DNA of 64,000 nt, from NCBI RefSeq assembly GCF_008704655.1, contig NZ_CP023688.1:7198001-7262000 (forward strand), in the 5' to 3' direction. Source of the stretch: Streptomyces rimosus. GTDB taxonomy: Bacteria; Actinomycetota; Actinomycetes; Streptomycetales; Streptomycetaceae. Below are positions 16,149 to 24,199 of the stretch, piece by piece. Each line of letters opens with the position of its first letter. Position 1 is the first letter of the stretch. A program made the translations under genes and the position numbers. Under the pieces are notes generated by a model. That model worked only from the letters and a program-made list of their open reading frames with translations. It had not been told where the DNA came from and made no database searches.

Positions 16149-17378
16149 GTGAGCACGCGGACGAGGACTACGACGACGCAGGGGGCCGGGCGGGCGGCCG
16201 GGGAGGCCGGGAGGCTTGCAGCGGGGGATCAGACCGGCGGGCTGGGAGGCGGGGAAACCGGCAGGCTCGCAACCGGGCAGACTGACAGGCTTGCAGCCGG
16301 GGAAACCGACAGGCTCGCAACCGGGGAGACCGGCACGCTTGCAGCCGGGGATCAGGCCACCCGCTACCCCCGTCTCCGGTCCACCCCCTTCTCCATCCTC
16401 GACCGCTCCCGGACCCGCCAGGGCCACCCGGACGCCGAGGCACTCCGCGACACCATCGACCTCGCCCGGCACGCCGAAGCGCTCGGCTACCACCGCTTCT
16501 GGGTCTCCGAACACCACAGCGTGCCGGGCGTCGCCGGTTCGGCACCGACCGTGCTCGCCGCCGCGGTGGCCTCCGCGACCTCCCGCATCCGGGTCGGTAC
16601 GGGCGGCGTCATGCTGCCCAACCACCGCCCGCTGGTGGTCGCCGAACAGTTCGGCGTCCTCGAAGCCCTCTTCCCCGGCCGTATCGACATGGGCCTGGGC
16701 CGCTCCGTCGGCTTCACCGACGGCATCCGCCGCGCCCTCGGCACCAACAAGGAAGCAGCCGGCTCCTTCGCGACCCAACTGGCCGAACTGACCGCCTACT
16801 TCACCGACGGCCCACGTCCCCACCCCCAGGTGCACGCCCGCCCGGCCGAGGGACTGCGCGTCCCCGCCTTCGTCCTGGCCACCGGCGCCGGCGCGGACAT
16901 CGCCGCCCGCGTGGGCCTGGCCCTGGTGATCGGCGATCTGCGCGGCCGCGAAGCGATGCAGGCCGCCATCGACCGCTACCGCTCCACCTTCGAACCCTCA
17001 CCCCTCTGGCCCCAGCCGTACGTCATCGTCTCCGGCACGGTGGCCGTGGCCGAAACCCCCGAGGAGGCCCACCGCCTCCTCCTCCCCGAAGCCTGGTCGA
17101 TGGCCTACTCCCGCACCCACGGCGTCTTCCCGCCCCTGGAACCGGCCGATGCCATCACCGCCGGGGAACCTGACCTCTCCCCGAAGCAGCGCGCCTTCTA
17201 CGAATCCGCCCTGGCCGGCCACATCCACGGCACGGAGTCGGAGGTGGCGGCCGAACTGGACGAGCTTCTGACGCAGACCGGCGCCGACGAGTTCTTGGTG
17301 ACGACGAGTACGTATGAGCGGGTGGGGTTGCTGGAGTCGTACGAGCGGCTGGCTCGGGTGGCGGGACTGAAGGGGTGA
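16149..17378 (+). CDS. LLM-class flavin-dependent oxidoreductase with N-terminal octapeptide repeats
   Basis: The core (residues about 76-409) is a bacterial-luciferase-like TIM barrel of the MsnO8/YhbW type. Characteristic stretches are TPFSILDRS, LARHAEALGYHRFWVSEHH, RIRVGTGGVMLPNHRPLVVAEQFG, ALFPGRIDMGLGRS and the C-terminal DEFLVTTSTYE. Such enzymes use reduced FMN; the substrate is unknown. The unusual part is the first 75 residues, a Gly/Thr/Leu-rich string built of eight-residue units such as RLAAGETD and RLATGETG. It is encoded by a 24-base tandem repeat. The start is uncertain: GTG 16149 has its GAAGG almost touching the codon, no ATG precedes the core, and normal family members lack this extension. 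The start given keeps the repeats in frame. Confidence 0.8.
   Translation: MSTRTRTTTTQGAGRAAGEAGRLAAGDQTGGLGGGETGRLATGQTDRLAAGETDRLATGETGTLAAGDQATRYPRLRSTPFSILDRSRTRQGHPDAEALRDTIDLARHAEALGYHRFWVSEHHSVPGVAGSAPTVLAAAVASATSRIRVGTGGVMLPNHRPLVVAEQFGVLEALFPGRIDMGLGRSVGFTDGIRRALGTNKEAAGSFATQLAELTAYFTDGPRPHPQVHARPAEGLRVPAFVLATGAGADIAARVGLALVIGDLRGREAMQAAIDRYRSTFEPSPLWPQPYVIVSGTVAVAETPEEAHRLLLPEAWSMAYSRTHGVFPPLEPADAITAGEPDLSPKQRAFYESALAGHIHGTESEVAAELDELLTQTGADEFLVTTSTYERVGLLESYERLARVAGLKG
16211..16356 (+). repeat. 24-base in-frame tandem repeat inside the LLM oxidoreductase gene
   Basis: Units start at 16262, 16286, 16310 and 16334 and follow the pattern CAGGCTTGCAGCCGGGGAAA plus CCGA, alternating CTTGCAGCC with CTCGCAACC. 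A degenerate unit precedes them from 16211. Each unit encodes one octapeptide of the type RLAAGETD, so copy-number change would keep the reading frame. Confidence 0.9.
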
Positions 17379-17466
17379 GCCGGGCGGCGCGCGGTCAGTC
17401 CCGGGCGGCTCGGAGAGCCACGGACCAGTCGGCGTTGTCCACCGTCGCCGGAGGCGATTGCCCAGC

Positions 17467-18711
17467 TCACAAGCTTGCTCCCCTCCGGGGATCGTGACTG
17501 CTGGGCTGCGCTCCCCGGTCCTTCTCGGTGGCAACGGCGGAGGCGGAGAGCAGCGTCGCGGCCGCGACGCTGCCCCAGAGGGCGACCGGACCGAGCGGCG
17601 CGAGCGCGGTGATGACTGCCGGGGAGACGGCGAGGCCGAAGCCCGTGGAGAGCTGGAGGCGGGCGAGGGCGCGTCCCAGGGCATGGGCCGGGGCGAGCGC
17701 GGTGACGAGCGCGGTGGCGCTGCCTGCGTAGATGATCTCGCCGATCGTGCAGACCACGGACACCATGGCGACGGCCGGGACGGCCCAGCCGTGTCCCAGC
17801 GAGGTGGCCGCGAGGAAGCCGGCGTAGGACGCGGCCAGCACCACGCCGGAAAGGGCCAGCACGGTCCGCCGGGAGAAGCGGGACATGAGGACGGTGACCG
17901 GCACTTGCAGGGTGACGACCAGCACCGTGTTGGCCACGAAGACGGCCGCCGGCCACACCGGTGACGCGTGCAACTGCGTGACCAGGACCAGAGGGAGCGC
18001 GATCTCGGGAACGTTGAGGCAGAAGACGTAGACCACGTTGGCGGCGAGCAGCGCGGACATCCGGGGTGCGGCCCGGTCGCCCTGGTCCCTGGCCGGAGCG
18101 GCCCCTGCCGGATGCGCGTGCACATGGACCGACCACGCCAGGACGGCGGCTGCGAGGTAGGCGAGCGCGGTGACGGCCGCCAGCGCCCGCAGCGCGGTGG
18201 TGCCGCCCGCCAGGCATACGGTCGCGAGGAGCGCTCCGATGCCCAGGGCAGCGTTGCGCAGGGCGTGGGCCCATGCCAGGGCGGTGTCGCGTTCTCTGCC
18301 GTGGGCGACCGTGGCCACGAGCGCGGCGTGGGCGGCAGGCCAGGCCTGGTTGCCGACGCCGAGGAAGAGCGCCGCCGCCGCGAAGAGCCACATGTGCCCC
18401 GCCGGGGCGGCCAGCAGCAGCGCCACGCCCAGCACCCGCACCAGCATCGACGCCGCCACAACCGTGCTGCGTGCGCCCCGGTCCAGCCATCGGCCCACCG
18501 CGGGCATACACACCAGACCCGTGACGATGCCGGCCGTCATGGCGATGCCGGTGACCGGTGCGGACAGCCTCAGCACCGTCACGCCGTAGAGCAGCAGAAA
18601 CGGCCGCAGCAGGCCGGTGCCCAGCGCGTCCACGGCCAGGGCGACGGCATAGCGAGGGCCTCCTGAGGCGCGGACGAGGGCGCGGGGCCGGATTCCGGTG
18701 AGGGTTGCCAT
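17467..18711 (-). CDS. MFS-family transporter
   Basis: The 414-residue product has about twelve hydrophobic segments in two halves joined by a hydrophilic loop (HAHPAGAAPARDQGDRAAPR, about 205-225). It has an MFS-like loop (GRWLDRGARSTVV) between helices 2 and 3. It is probably a drug or metabolite exporter; the substrate is unknown. The ATG at 18711 was chosen. A GTG at 18780 would add 23 residues but would run through the palindromic operator and has no ribosome site. It is divergent from an ArsR-type regulator gene, the usual arrangement for a regulated exporter. Confidence 0.85.
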   Translation of the reverse strand: MATLTGIRPRALVRASGGPRYAVALAVDALGTGLLRPFLLLYGVTVLRLSAPVTGIAMTAGIVTGLVCMPAVGRWLDRGARSTVVAASMLVRVLGVALLLAAPAGHMWLFAAAALFLGVGNQAWPAAHAALVATVAHGRERDTALAWAHALRNAALGIGALLATVCLAGGTTALRALAAVTALAYLAAAVLAWSVHVHAHPAGAAPARDQGDRAAPRMSALLAANVVYVFCLNVPEIALPLVLVTQLHASPVWPAAVFVANTVLVVTLQVPVTVLMSRFSRRTVLALSGVVLAASYAGFLAATSLGHGWAVPAVAMVSVVCTIGEIIYAGSATALVTALAPAHALGRALARLQLSTGFGLAVSPAVITALAPLGPVALWGSVAAATLLSASAVATEKDRGAQPSSHDPRRGASL

Positions 18712-18753
18712 GGCGACAGACAGTGCGTTCGGCCGCTGGGGCAGGCACGCCGG

Positions 18754-18770
18754 TTGACGTACATCGTCAA
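18754..18770. promoter_or_regulatory. palindromic operator in the MFS / ArsR-like divergent promoter region
   Basis: TTGACG (18754-18759) and CGTCAA (18765-18770) flank a 5-base spacer, making a perfect 6-bp inverted repeat. It lies between the MFS start (18711) and the regulator start (18813), so one bound dimer could control both directions. The regulator at 18813 is the natural candidate. Confidence 0.65.
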
Positions 18771-18812
18771 TCGACGACACCGCCGGGCCGTCCGGGCGGT
18801 GATGATGAGGGG

Positions 18813-19898
18813 ATGACGCTGAGGATCGACATCGGCGGTCTGCCGTCCGAGCGCGTGCGGTTCGCCGCTTCCCCGCTGGCCGAGCTGACCGCGATGCTGC
18901 ACGTGCTGGCCGAACCCGGTCATCATCCGCAGTTCGCCGGCTGGGCCGCGGACGTCTGGGCCGGGCTCCGTCCGGAGTCGGCCGAGCGGCTCAGGGAGGC
19001 GGAGTTCCTCTGGCGTTCCTCACAGGCCGACTTCCTGATCCCCGCGCGGCCCCGGCCGACCCTCGCCGAGGAACTGGACGACGTGGACCGGATCGACGAC
19101 GAGAGGTATGTGACCGCCGCGCTCGTCACCACGTGCGGCAGCAACCGGGACCGTCCCCCCGGGGCGTCGCCGCTCACCGACACCACCGCGCGCGAGCGTG
19201 CCCTGGAAGTGGCCCAGGCCCGCGGCGCGCTGCAGGAAGCCTTCGCGGAACGGCTGCTCGCGGACCCGGCCGCGGTGCGGGCGCGGGTACGCCGCACCCT
19301 CGAAGAGTGCGCCGAGACCTTCTTCGACGCCGCCTGGGCGGGTGTCGCGGTGCAGCTCGCCACCGATCTGCGCCTGAAGAACGAACTGCTCAGGCGCCAC
19401 GGCGTCGGGGCGGCACTCGCCTCGGTCTCCGGCGCGGTCACCCTGGCACCGGACGGTGACTGCATCATCGTGGACAAGGTGCAGGACAAGGCGACCGCCG
19501 CCCGTGACGCCGGGGTCACCTTCATCCCCAGCGTCTTCGGCCGCCCGCACCTGGTGGCGGTCCATGCCCCCGGGTGGCATCCGGTGGTGCAGTACCCCGT
19601 GGCCGAACCGGGCCCGGCGGAGCCGGTCTCTCTGGAGACGGTCACCCTCCGTCTGGAGGCGCTCGCGCATCCGGTACGGCTGCGACTGCTACGCACCCTG
19701 GCCCGCGGCCCGCACACCACCGGCGAACTGGCCCACTTCTGGGAACTCTCACCCCCGGAGGTGCCCCGCCACCTTGCCGTCCTGCGCCGCGCGGGCCTGC
19801 TCACGCCTCGGCGGCAGGGCCGTTACGTGCGCTACACCCTGAATCTGCCCGACCTGGCGGACTTGGGCACCGACCTGCTGGCGGCCGTACTGCGCTGA
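18813..19898 (+). CDS. ArsR-type winged-helix regulator with large N-terminal sensor domain (DUF5937-like)
   Basis: The protein has 361 residues. The C-terminal 85 are a clear ArsR winged helix (RLEALAHPVRLRLLRTLARG, TTGELAHFWELSPPEVPRHLAVLRRAGLL, RQGRYVRYTLN). The first 270 residues are a helical sensor-type domain beginning LRIDIGGLPSERVRFAASPLAELTAML, the pattern seen in actinobacterial DUF5937 regulators. No CxC metal site is present, so it is not a classic metal sensor. The ATG at 18813 follows GAGGGG. It is divergent from the MFS gene and probably represses it through the palindrome at 18754. Confidence 0.85.
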   Translation: MTLRIDIGGLPSERVRFAASPLAELTAMLHVLAEPGHHPQFAGWAADVWAGLRPESAERLREAEFLWRSSQADFLIPARPRPTLAEELDDVDRIDDERYVTAALVTTCGSNRDRPPGASPLTDTTARERALEVAQARGALQEAFAERLLADPAAVRARVRRTLEECAETFFDAAWAGVAVQLATDLRLKNELLRRHGVGAALASVSGAVTLAPDGDCIIVDKVQDKATAARDAGVTFIPSVFGRPHLVAVHAPGWHPVVQYPVAEPGPAEPVSLETVTLRLEALAHPVRLRLLRTLARGPHTTGELAHFWELSPPEVPRHLAVLRRAGLLTPRRQGRYVRYTLNLPDLADLGTDLLAAVLR

Positions 19899-20053
19899 GG
19901 CCACCTCTCGTCGGTCGCGCCCTGGCCGCCTGAGCAGCAACGCCTCGCCATTCGATCCCGTACTGCGGCCACTGCGGCGGTATCGCGGACCCGCCCGGGC
20001 GTGCCTATTCTCGGCCCGTCCCCTCTGCGGGCTGCCATGCTCCCCAACCCCAC

Positions 20054-20413
20054 CTACGACCTACGCCCCTTGACCACCTCACCCACCGCCCGCAACGCCA
20101 GCCCCCACGGATACCCATCCACCTGCTCACCACCAGTCCCAGGCGCATGCGGCTCCCAAGCCCCCGGCCTATACAGCACCCGCACCCCTAGATCCCGCAG
20201 CACCCGCACCGACCGCCGGGTGGCCGGATGCGCGTCCAGCGCCGTCGACCAGAACGGCAGCGCGACCACCGGAAGCCCCGGCCCCACCGCCTCGGTGAGC
20301 AGCCCGAGCGCGTACGTATCGGCAATGCCCGCGGCCCACTTGTTCACCGAGTTCATCGTCAGCGGCGCCACGATCACGGCATCGGGCGGCGGATCGCGCT
20401 TCTCCTCACCCAC
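20054..20413 (-). pseudogene. 5-prime-truncated flavoprotein (PPC decarboxylase-like) remnant
   Basis: The 119-residue frame matches only the C-terminal two thirds of the HFCD-type flavoprotein family common in Streptomyces: PDAVIVAPLTMNSVNKWAAGIADTYALGLLTEA is the FMN/phosphate-binding part, followed by GLPVVALPFWS and GGEQVDGYPWGLALRAV. The expected first 60-80 residues (Rossmann start and nucleotide loop) are missing. The DNA upstream, 20414-20552, shows no continuation in another frame that I can recognise. Without its N-terminus the protein is unlikely to be functional, so I call it a decayed gene. A compact expressed form cannot be excluded. Confidence 0.7.
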
Positions 20414-20552
20414 TCAGGTCCCGCATCACGGGACGTGACCGTGATCGGGACCGTGCATACGGCCGGTGGGGGTGGAGCGTCGCCACCCCGGGCACGGTAA
20501 GCGGTCGACAAAAGGGCGGCTTTGAGGCCGCATCCGGCTCAACGCGGGGCCC

Positions 20553-21137
20553 TTACGGACGCAACGCCCGCGACAGCGCGTCAACCGTCACGCCCACGAT
20601 GGCCAGGAGCTGTGCCGGGCTCGCCCCGGCTCTGCTCATCACGGCGAGCGACTGGTTCACGGCCGCCGCGTGGACAGCGAAAGTCTCGGCGTCCTGGTCG
20701 GTCAGTCGGCCGGCCTTCAGCGCGGCGCGCAGGCGCCGGCGCTGGAAGCCGAGTGCCTGCTTGGTGTGCGCTGCGACGCTCGGACTCAGCACAGGAATTG
20801 CCATGGCCGACTGGGCAATCAGGCATCCATCAGGTAGTTCGGGATCAGCGATGCGCTTGAGGGTGACGTCGAAGAAAGCGCGAAGAGCGGCGACGGGATC
20901 CGAGGCTGCGCACGACAGGGCGGCGTCGTACTTCTCGCCGTAGCGCGCGGCGTAGAGGTTCAGGCAGCGCAGGAAGAGCGTGTCCTTGTCGCCGAGGGAG
21001 GAGTAGATGGAACTGCGGTTCAGGCCGGTGGCCCGGGACAAATCGTCCAAGGAGGTGTCGGCGTAGCCGACGCGCCAGAACTGGATCATCGCGGCGTCGA
21101 GCGCCGTGTCCATGTCGAACTGCTTCTTGCCTGCCAC
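20553..21137 (-). CDS. TetR-family repressor, likely regulator of the divergent hydrolase
   Basis: The 194-residue protein has a TetR DNA-binding domain at the N-terminus (FDMDTALDAAMIQFWRVGYA, then LDDLSRATGLNRSSIYSSLGDKDTLFLRCL). Its C-terminal domain is of the TetR_C_16/AcuR-like type, with CLIAQSAM around residue 105. I chose the GTG at 21137 because GAGGAAG lies seven bases upstream; the longer form to 21212 would cross the operator. It is divergent from the alpha/beta hydrolase gene, with a perfect palindrome in between, so auto- and cross-repression are expected. Confidence 0.88.
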   Translation of the reverse strand: MAGKKQFDMDTALDAAMIQFWRVGYADTSLDDLSRATGLNRSSIYSSLGDKDTLFLRCLNLYAARYGEKYDAALSCAASDPVAALRAFFDVTLKRIADPELPDGCLIAQSAMAIPVLSPSVAAHTKQALGFQRRRLRAALKAGRLTDQDAETFAVHAAAVNQSLAVMSRAGASPAQLLAIVGVTVDALSRALRP

Positions 21138-21191
21138 GCGGCACTTCCTCGCCGATGCGTCGATGGTTCGGACTGCGGTGCGCCCCATCCT

Positions 21192-21215
21192 ATCTTGAAC
21201 TAAACAGTTCAAGAT
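21192..21215. promoter_or_regulatory. perfect TetR-type palindromic operator
   Basis: ATCTTGAACT (21192-21201) and AGTTCAAGAT (21206-21215) are perfect 10-bp arms around AAAC. The core TTGAACT N4 AGTTCAA is of the kind bound by many TetR regulators. It lies 55 bases upstream of the TetR gene start and 157 bases upstream of the hydrolase start. Confidence 0.85.
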
Positions 21216-21371
21216 GCGTTAGCCTTCGAGCGTGGTCTTGGGCCGGCATGCAGGCATGCAGGCACGCCGCGCGTACTTCGCGATCGCGCGAGAAACACAC
21301 CACGTGGTTCCAGCCATCGCCCCTCAGCCACACCGCCCCAACCGCACACCTGACACCGACGGAGGATCCCC

Positions 21372-22310
21372 GTGACCGGCCCGGCAACCAGCACTCCGCA
21401 TGCCTTCGAAAGCAACCCCGTTCGCGACCTGCCCCTGCAGCATCTGGACGGATTCACCCACCGCTGGGTCGACGCGGACGGCGTCCGTCTTCACGCCGTC
21501 GAAGGCGGGCGCCCGAGCGGCCCGGCCGTCGTCCTGCTCGCCGGATTCCCGCAGACCTGGTGGGCCTGGCGCAAGGTGATGCCCGGCCTCGCCGACCGGT
21601 TCCGCGTCATCGCGATCGATCTGCCGGGGCAGGGCCACTCCGAGCGTCCGGAGCGCAGCTACGACACGCACGCGGTCGCCGCGCACGTGCACACCGCCGT
21701 GAAGGCTCTCGGAGTGTCGACCTACTCCCTGGTCGCCCACGACATCGGCGCCTGGGTCGCTTTCTCCCTCGCCCTCGACTTCGAGAGCCATCTGCGCCGG
21801 GTCGCTCTGCTCGACGCCGGGATTCCCGGTATCACTCTCCCGGAGGCGATTCCCACCGACCCGGACCGTGCGTGGAAAACCTGGCATTTCGCGTTCCATA
21901 TGGTGCCCGACCTGCCCGAGACGCTGCTTGCCGGCCGCGAACGCGAGTACGTCGGCTGGTTCCTGAAGATGAAGGCCCTGTCTCCCGACACGTTCGACGA
22001 CGCCGAAGTCGACCACTACGCGGCGGCCGTCGCCGCCGACGGCGGCCTGCGCGCTTCCCTCGCGTATTACCGGGACGCCGCGGAATCGGCGCGCAAGAAC
22101 CGCGAGGCGCTCGAACGGCGGCACATGACCGTGCCCATCCTCGGAATCTCCAGCAGCCACGGCTCCGTTCCGGACATGGCCGCCTCCATCAGCCCATGGG
22201 CCGACAACACCACCCGGATCATCGTGCCCGACGCCGGGCACTTCATCCCCGACGAGCAGCCCGAAGCCGTCGCTGCCGCGATAACGGACTTCATCGCCGT
22301 CGACGACTGA
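21372..22310 (+). CDS. alpha/beta hydrolase, epoxide hydrolase / haloalkane dehalogenase type
   Basis: The 312-residue enzyme has the nucleophile elbow VAHDIGAW with Asp124. This marks the epoxide hydrolase/dehalogenase/fluoroacetate dehalogenase branch rather than esterases. The oxyanion region reads LLAGFPQTWWAWRKVMP (55-71), so the usual HGxP His is replaced by Ala. The catalytic His is in DAGHFIPDEQPE near residue 292. GTG 21372 has GGAGG upstream. It is divergently arranged with a TetR gene, suggesting induction by a substrate-like epoxide, halide or quinone. The exact substrate cannot be read from sequence. Confidence 0.85.
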   Translation: MTGPATSTPHAFESNPVRDLPLQHLDGFTHRWVDADGVRLHAVEGGRPSGPAVVLLAGFPQTWWAWRKVMPGLADRFRVIAIDLPGQGHSERPERSYDTHAVAAHVHTAVKALGVSTYSLVAHDIGAWVAFSLALDFESHLRRVALLDAGIPGITLPEAIPTDPDRAWKTWHFAFHMVPDLPETLLAGREREYVGWFLKMKALSPDTFDDAEVDHYAAAVAADGGLRASLAYYRDAAESARKNREALERRHMTVPILGISSSHGSVPDMAASISPWADNTTRIIVPDAGHFIPDEQPEAVAAAITDFIAVDD

Positions 22311-22399
22311 TACCCGTCCGGGCTGAGACGCAAGGGCCGGAGGATGGGGCTGTGCGGTTGGGGAGGTGCGGAAGAACCCCGCCGGTCGGTAAACAGCGA

Positions 22400-22424
22400 G
22401 CCCCGGCGCGCCTCGCGCCGGGGC
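22400..22424. terminator. terminator between convergent genes
   Basis: A perfect 11-bp stem, GCCCCGGCGCG (22400-22410) with CGCGCCGGGGC (22414-22424), has a 3-base loop. It is placed between the hydrolase stop (22310) and the TerA-like stop (22478) and probably serves both directions. Confidence 0.85.
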
Positions 22425-22477
22425 CGTGAATGAACCGTCCACGGGCCGGAGGCTTCGTCCGCCGACCCGTAGTTTTC

Positions 22478-23740
22478 CTACAGTGCTGCGCCTCCCGGCT
22501 TGACCATCCCCCGGACCGTCCGCGCGTCCACGAATTCGCCCATTGCCGTCATCTCCCATTCCCCGGAGAACTGGCGGATCAATTTCGCCATCATGACGCC
22601 CGTGCGGGGTTCGGCGTGGGTGAGGTCGAAGCGGACGAGTTCTTCGCCGGTCTGGGCGTCCACCAGGCGGCAGTATGCCTTGGCGACGTCGGAGAACTTC
22701 TGGCCGGAGAAGGAATTGACGGTGAAGACCAGGCCGGTCACCTGCGGGGGGATGCCGCCGAGGTGGACGGTGATGGACTCGTCGTCGCCCGCGCCCTCGC
22801 CGGTGAGGTTGTCGCCGGAGTGCTGGATCGCGCCGTTCAGGATCTGGAGTTTGCCGAAGAAGCAGTTGTCGACCTTCTTGCGGTCCGGGCCGTAGGCGAT
22901 CACGGAGGCGTCGAGGTCGATGTCCTTGCCGCGGTAGGCGGGCTCCCAGCCGAGGCCCATGCGGACGGAGGACAGGAGCGGGCGGCCGCCCTTGACCAGG
23001 GAGACGGTCTGGTTCTTCTGGAGGCTGACGCGGCCCTTGTCGAGGTTGATCTTGCCGGAGCCCGGTGCGGGAGCAGGCGCGGGAGCGGCTGCCGCGGGCG
23101 GCGGCGCCATCGGCGCCGGGGCGCCGGTGGGCGGACCCCACTGAGCGGCGGGGGCAGGCTGAGGCGCGGCAGCCGGCGGGGCCGGGGGAGCCTGCGGAGC
23201 CGGGGGTGCCTGCGGGGCGGCGGCAGCGGGCGCCGCCGGTTCCTCGACGTTCACGCCGAAGTCGGTGGCGATGCCGGCCAGGCCGTTCGCGTAGCCCTGG
23301 CCCACCGCGCGGACCTTCCAGGCGCCGTTGCGGCGGTAGACCTCGACGACCACCAGGGCGGTCTCCGGGCCGAGCTGCGGCGGGGTGAAGGTGGCGATGA
23401 CGCTGCCGTCGTCGGCGTTGCGGACCGTGCCGGTCGGTTCGGTGCCGGCGAAGGTGGCGCCGGGGGCGTCCAGGCTGGCGGTCACGACGATCTTCTCGAT
23501 GCCGGCCGGTACCGCGGCGGTGTCCACCGTGATCGTGTCACCGGCGCCGCCCGCTCCGGACGTATGGGTCACACCCGGGCCGGCCGGCTGGTTGTAGAAG
23601 ACGAAGTCCTCGTCGGAGCGCACCTTGCCGTCGGCGGTGAGCAGCAGGCCCGACACATCGAGCCGCACGGGCGCGGTGACGTCCACCGCCACCCGCGAGG
23701 CGGTGAGCGGGAGGTTCGAGCCAGGAGTCATAGCGGTCAT
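22478..23740 (-). CDS. TerA-like tellurium resistance / stress protein with two TerD domains
   Basis: The 420-residue protein has an N-terminal TerD-like domain with SDEDFVFYNQPAGPG at about 42-56 (the FYNxP signature) and GIEKIVVTASLD. A Pro/Ala-rich linker of about 75 residues follows (165-240). A second TerD/TerA-like domain contains VSLQKNQTVSLVKGG, RMGLGWEPAYRGKDIDLDASVIAYG, IQHSGDNLTGEGAGDDESI and FTVNSFSGQKFSDV. The Asp-rich DNLTGEGAGDDE segment is the calcium-binding site of the family. TerD proteins are cytoplasmic stress proteins linked to tellurite, phage and envelope stress. The start could also be ATG 23731, which gives the usual MTPGSN beginning; neither ATG has a strong ribosome site. 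Confidence 0.88.
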   Translation of the reverse strand: MTAMTPGSNLPLTASRVAVDVTAPVRLDVSGLLLTADGKVRSDEDFVFYNQPAGPGVTHTSGAGGAGDTITVDTAAVPAGIEKIVVTASLDAPGATFAGTEPTGTVRNADDGSVIATFTPPQLGPETALVVVEVYRRNGAWKVRAVGQGYANGLAGIATDFGVNVEEPAAPAAAAPQAPPAPQAPPAPPAAAPQPAPAAQWGPPTGAPAPMAPPPAAAAPAPAPAPGSGKINLDKGRVSLQKNQTVSLVKGGRPLLSSVRMGLGWEPAYRGKDIDLDASVIAYGPDRKKVDNCFFGKLQILNGAIQHSGDNLTGEGAGDDESITVHLGGIPPQVTGLVFTVNSFSGQKFSDVAKAYCRLVDAQTGEELVRFDLTHAEPRTGVMMAKLIRQFSGEWEMTAMGEFVDARTVRGMVKPGGAAL

Positions 23741-23813
23741 GCCGGGGATAACGAGCGGCCTTTCTTTGCGGTTCCATTACCGGGGGCCGGATGGGGCCAC
23801 TGCCGGCCGGTGG

Positions 23814-24086
23814 TCAGCGGCGTTCGCGGGAGTTGCCGAACAGCAGGCGGTAGGCGATCAGGAGCACCAGGGAGCCGGCGATGGCGGCGATCCACATCGA
23901 CGGGTCGTAGAAGTCCTTCGGTATCGGCTTGTCGAGGAACTTCGTGGAGAGCCAGCCGCCGATGAAGGAGCCGACGATGCCGATGAGGGTGGTGCCGACA
24001 ATGCCGCCCGGGTCCCGTCCGGGCAGCAGGACCTTGGCGATGATGCCCGCGATCAGTCCCAGTACGAGCCAGCTGAGGATGCCCAT
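23814..24086 (-). CDS. GlsB/YeaQ/YmgE-family small stress-response membrane protein
   Basis: The 90-residue product has three hydrophobic helices with the family's Gly-rich pattern: MGILSWLVLGLIAGIIAKVL, then GRDPGGIVGTTLIGIVGSFIGG, then a last helix near residues 65-83. Actinobacterial members typically include the inserted segment seen here (FLDKPIPKDFYDPSMW). GAGGGA lies about ten bases upstream of ATG 24086. The family is induced by general or envelope stress; its molecular role is unclear. It is upstream of, and on the same strand as, the TerA-like gene, with a 73-base gap. Confidence 0.9.
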   Translation of the reverse strand: MGILSWLVLGLIAGIIAKVLLPGRDPGGIVGTTLIGIVGSFIGGWLSTKFLDKPIPKDFYDPSMWIAAIAGSLVLLIAYRLLFGNSRERR

Positions 24087-24199
24087 GGTGCGTCCCTCGT
24101 TCCTGCGTAGTTGCGCAAATGATTGATACGCACACAAGGACGCCGCGAGGGGGACGCGGGTTGCGTCGGCCGGCCCGGCGTGGCCGAGGCCACGGCCGC

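Noticed and set aside
18712..18780. Upstream GTG start for the MFS gene
   Set aside because: It would make the coding sequence cover the palindromic operator, has no ribosome site, and adds non-hydrophobic residues.
20414..20552. Possible 5-prime portion of the flavoprotein gene in another frame
   Set aside because: Translations of the segment show no Rossmann start motif. Two short hairpins there may be terminators instead.
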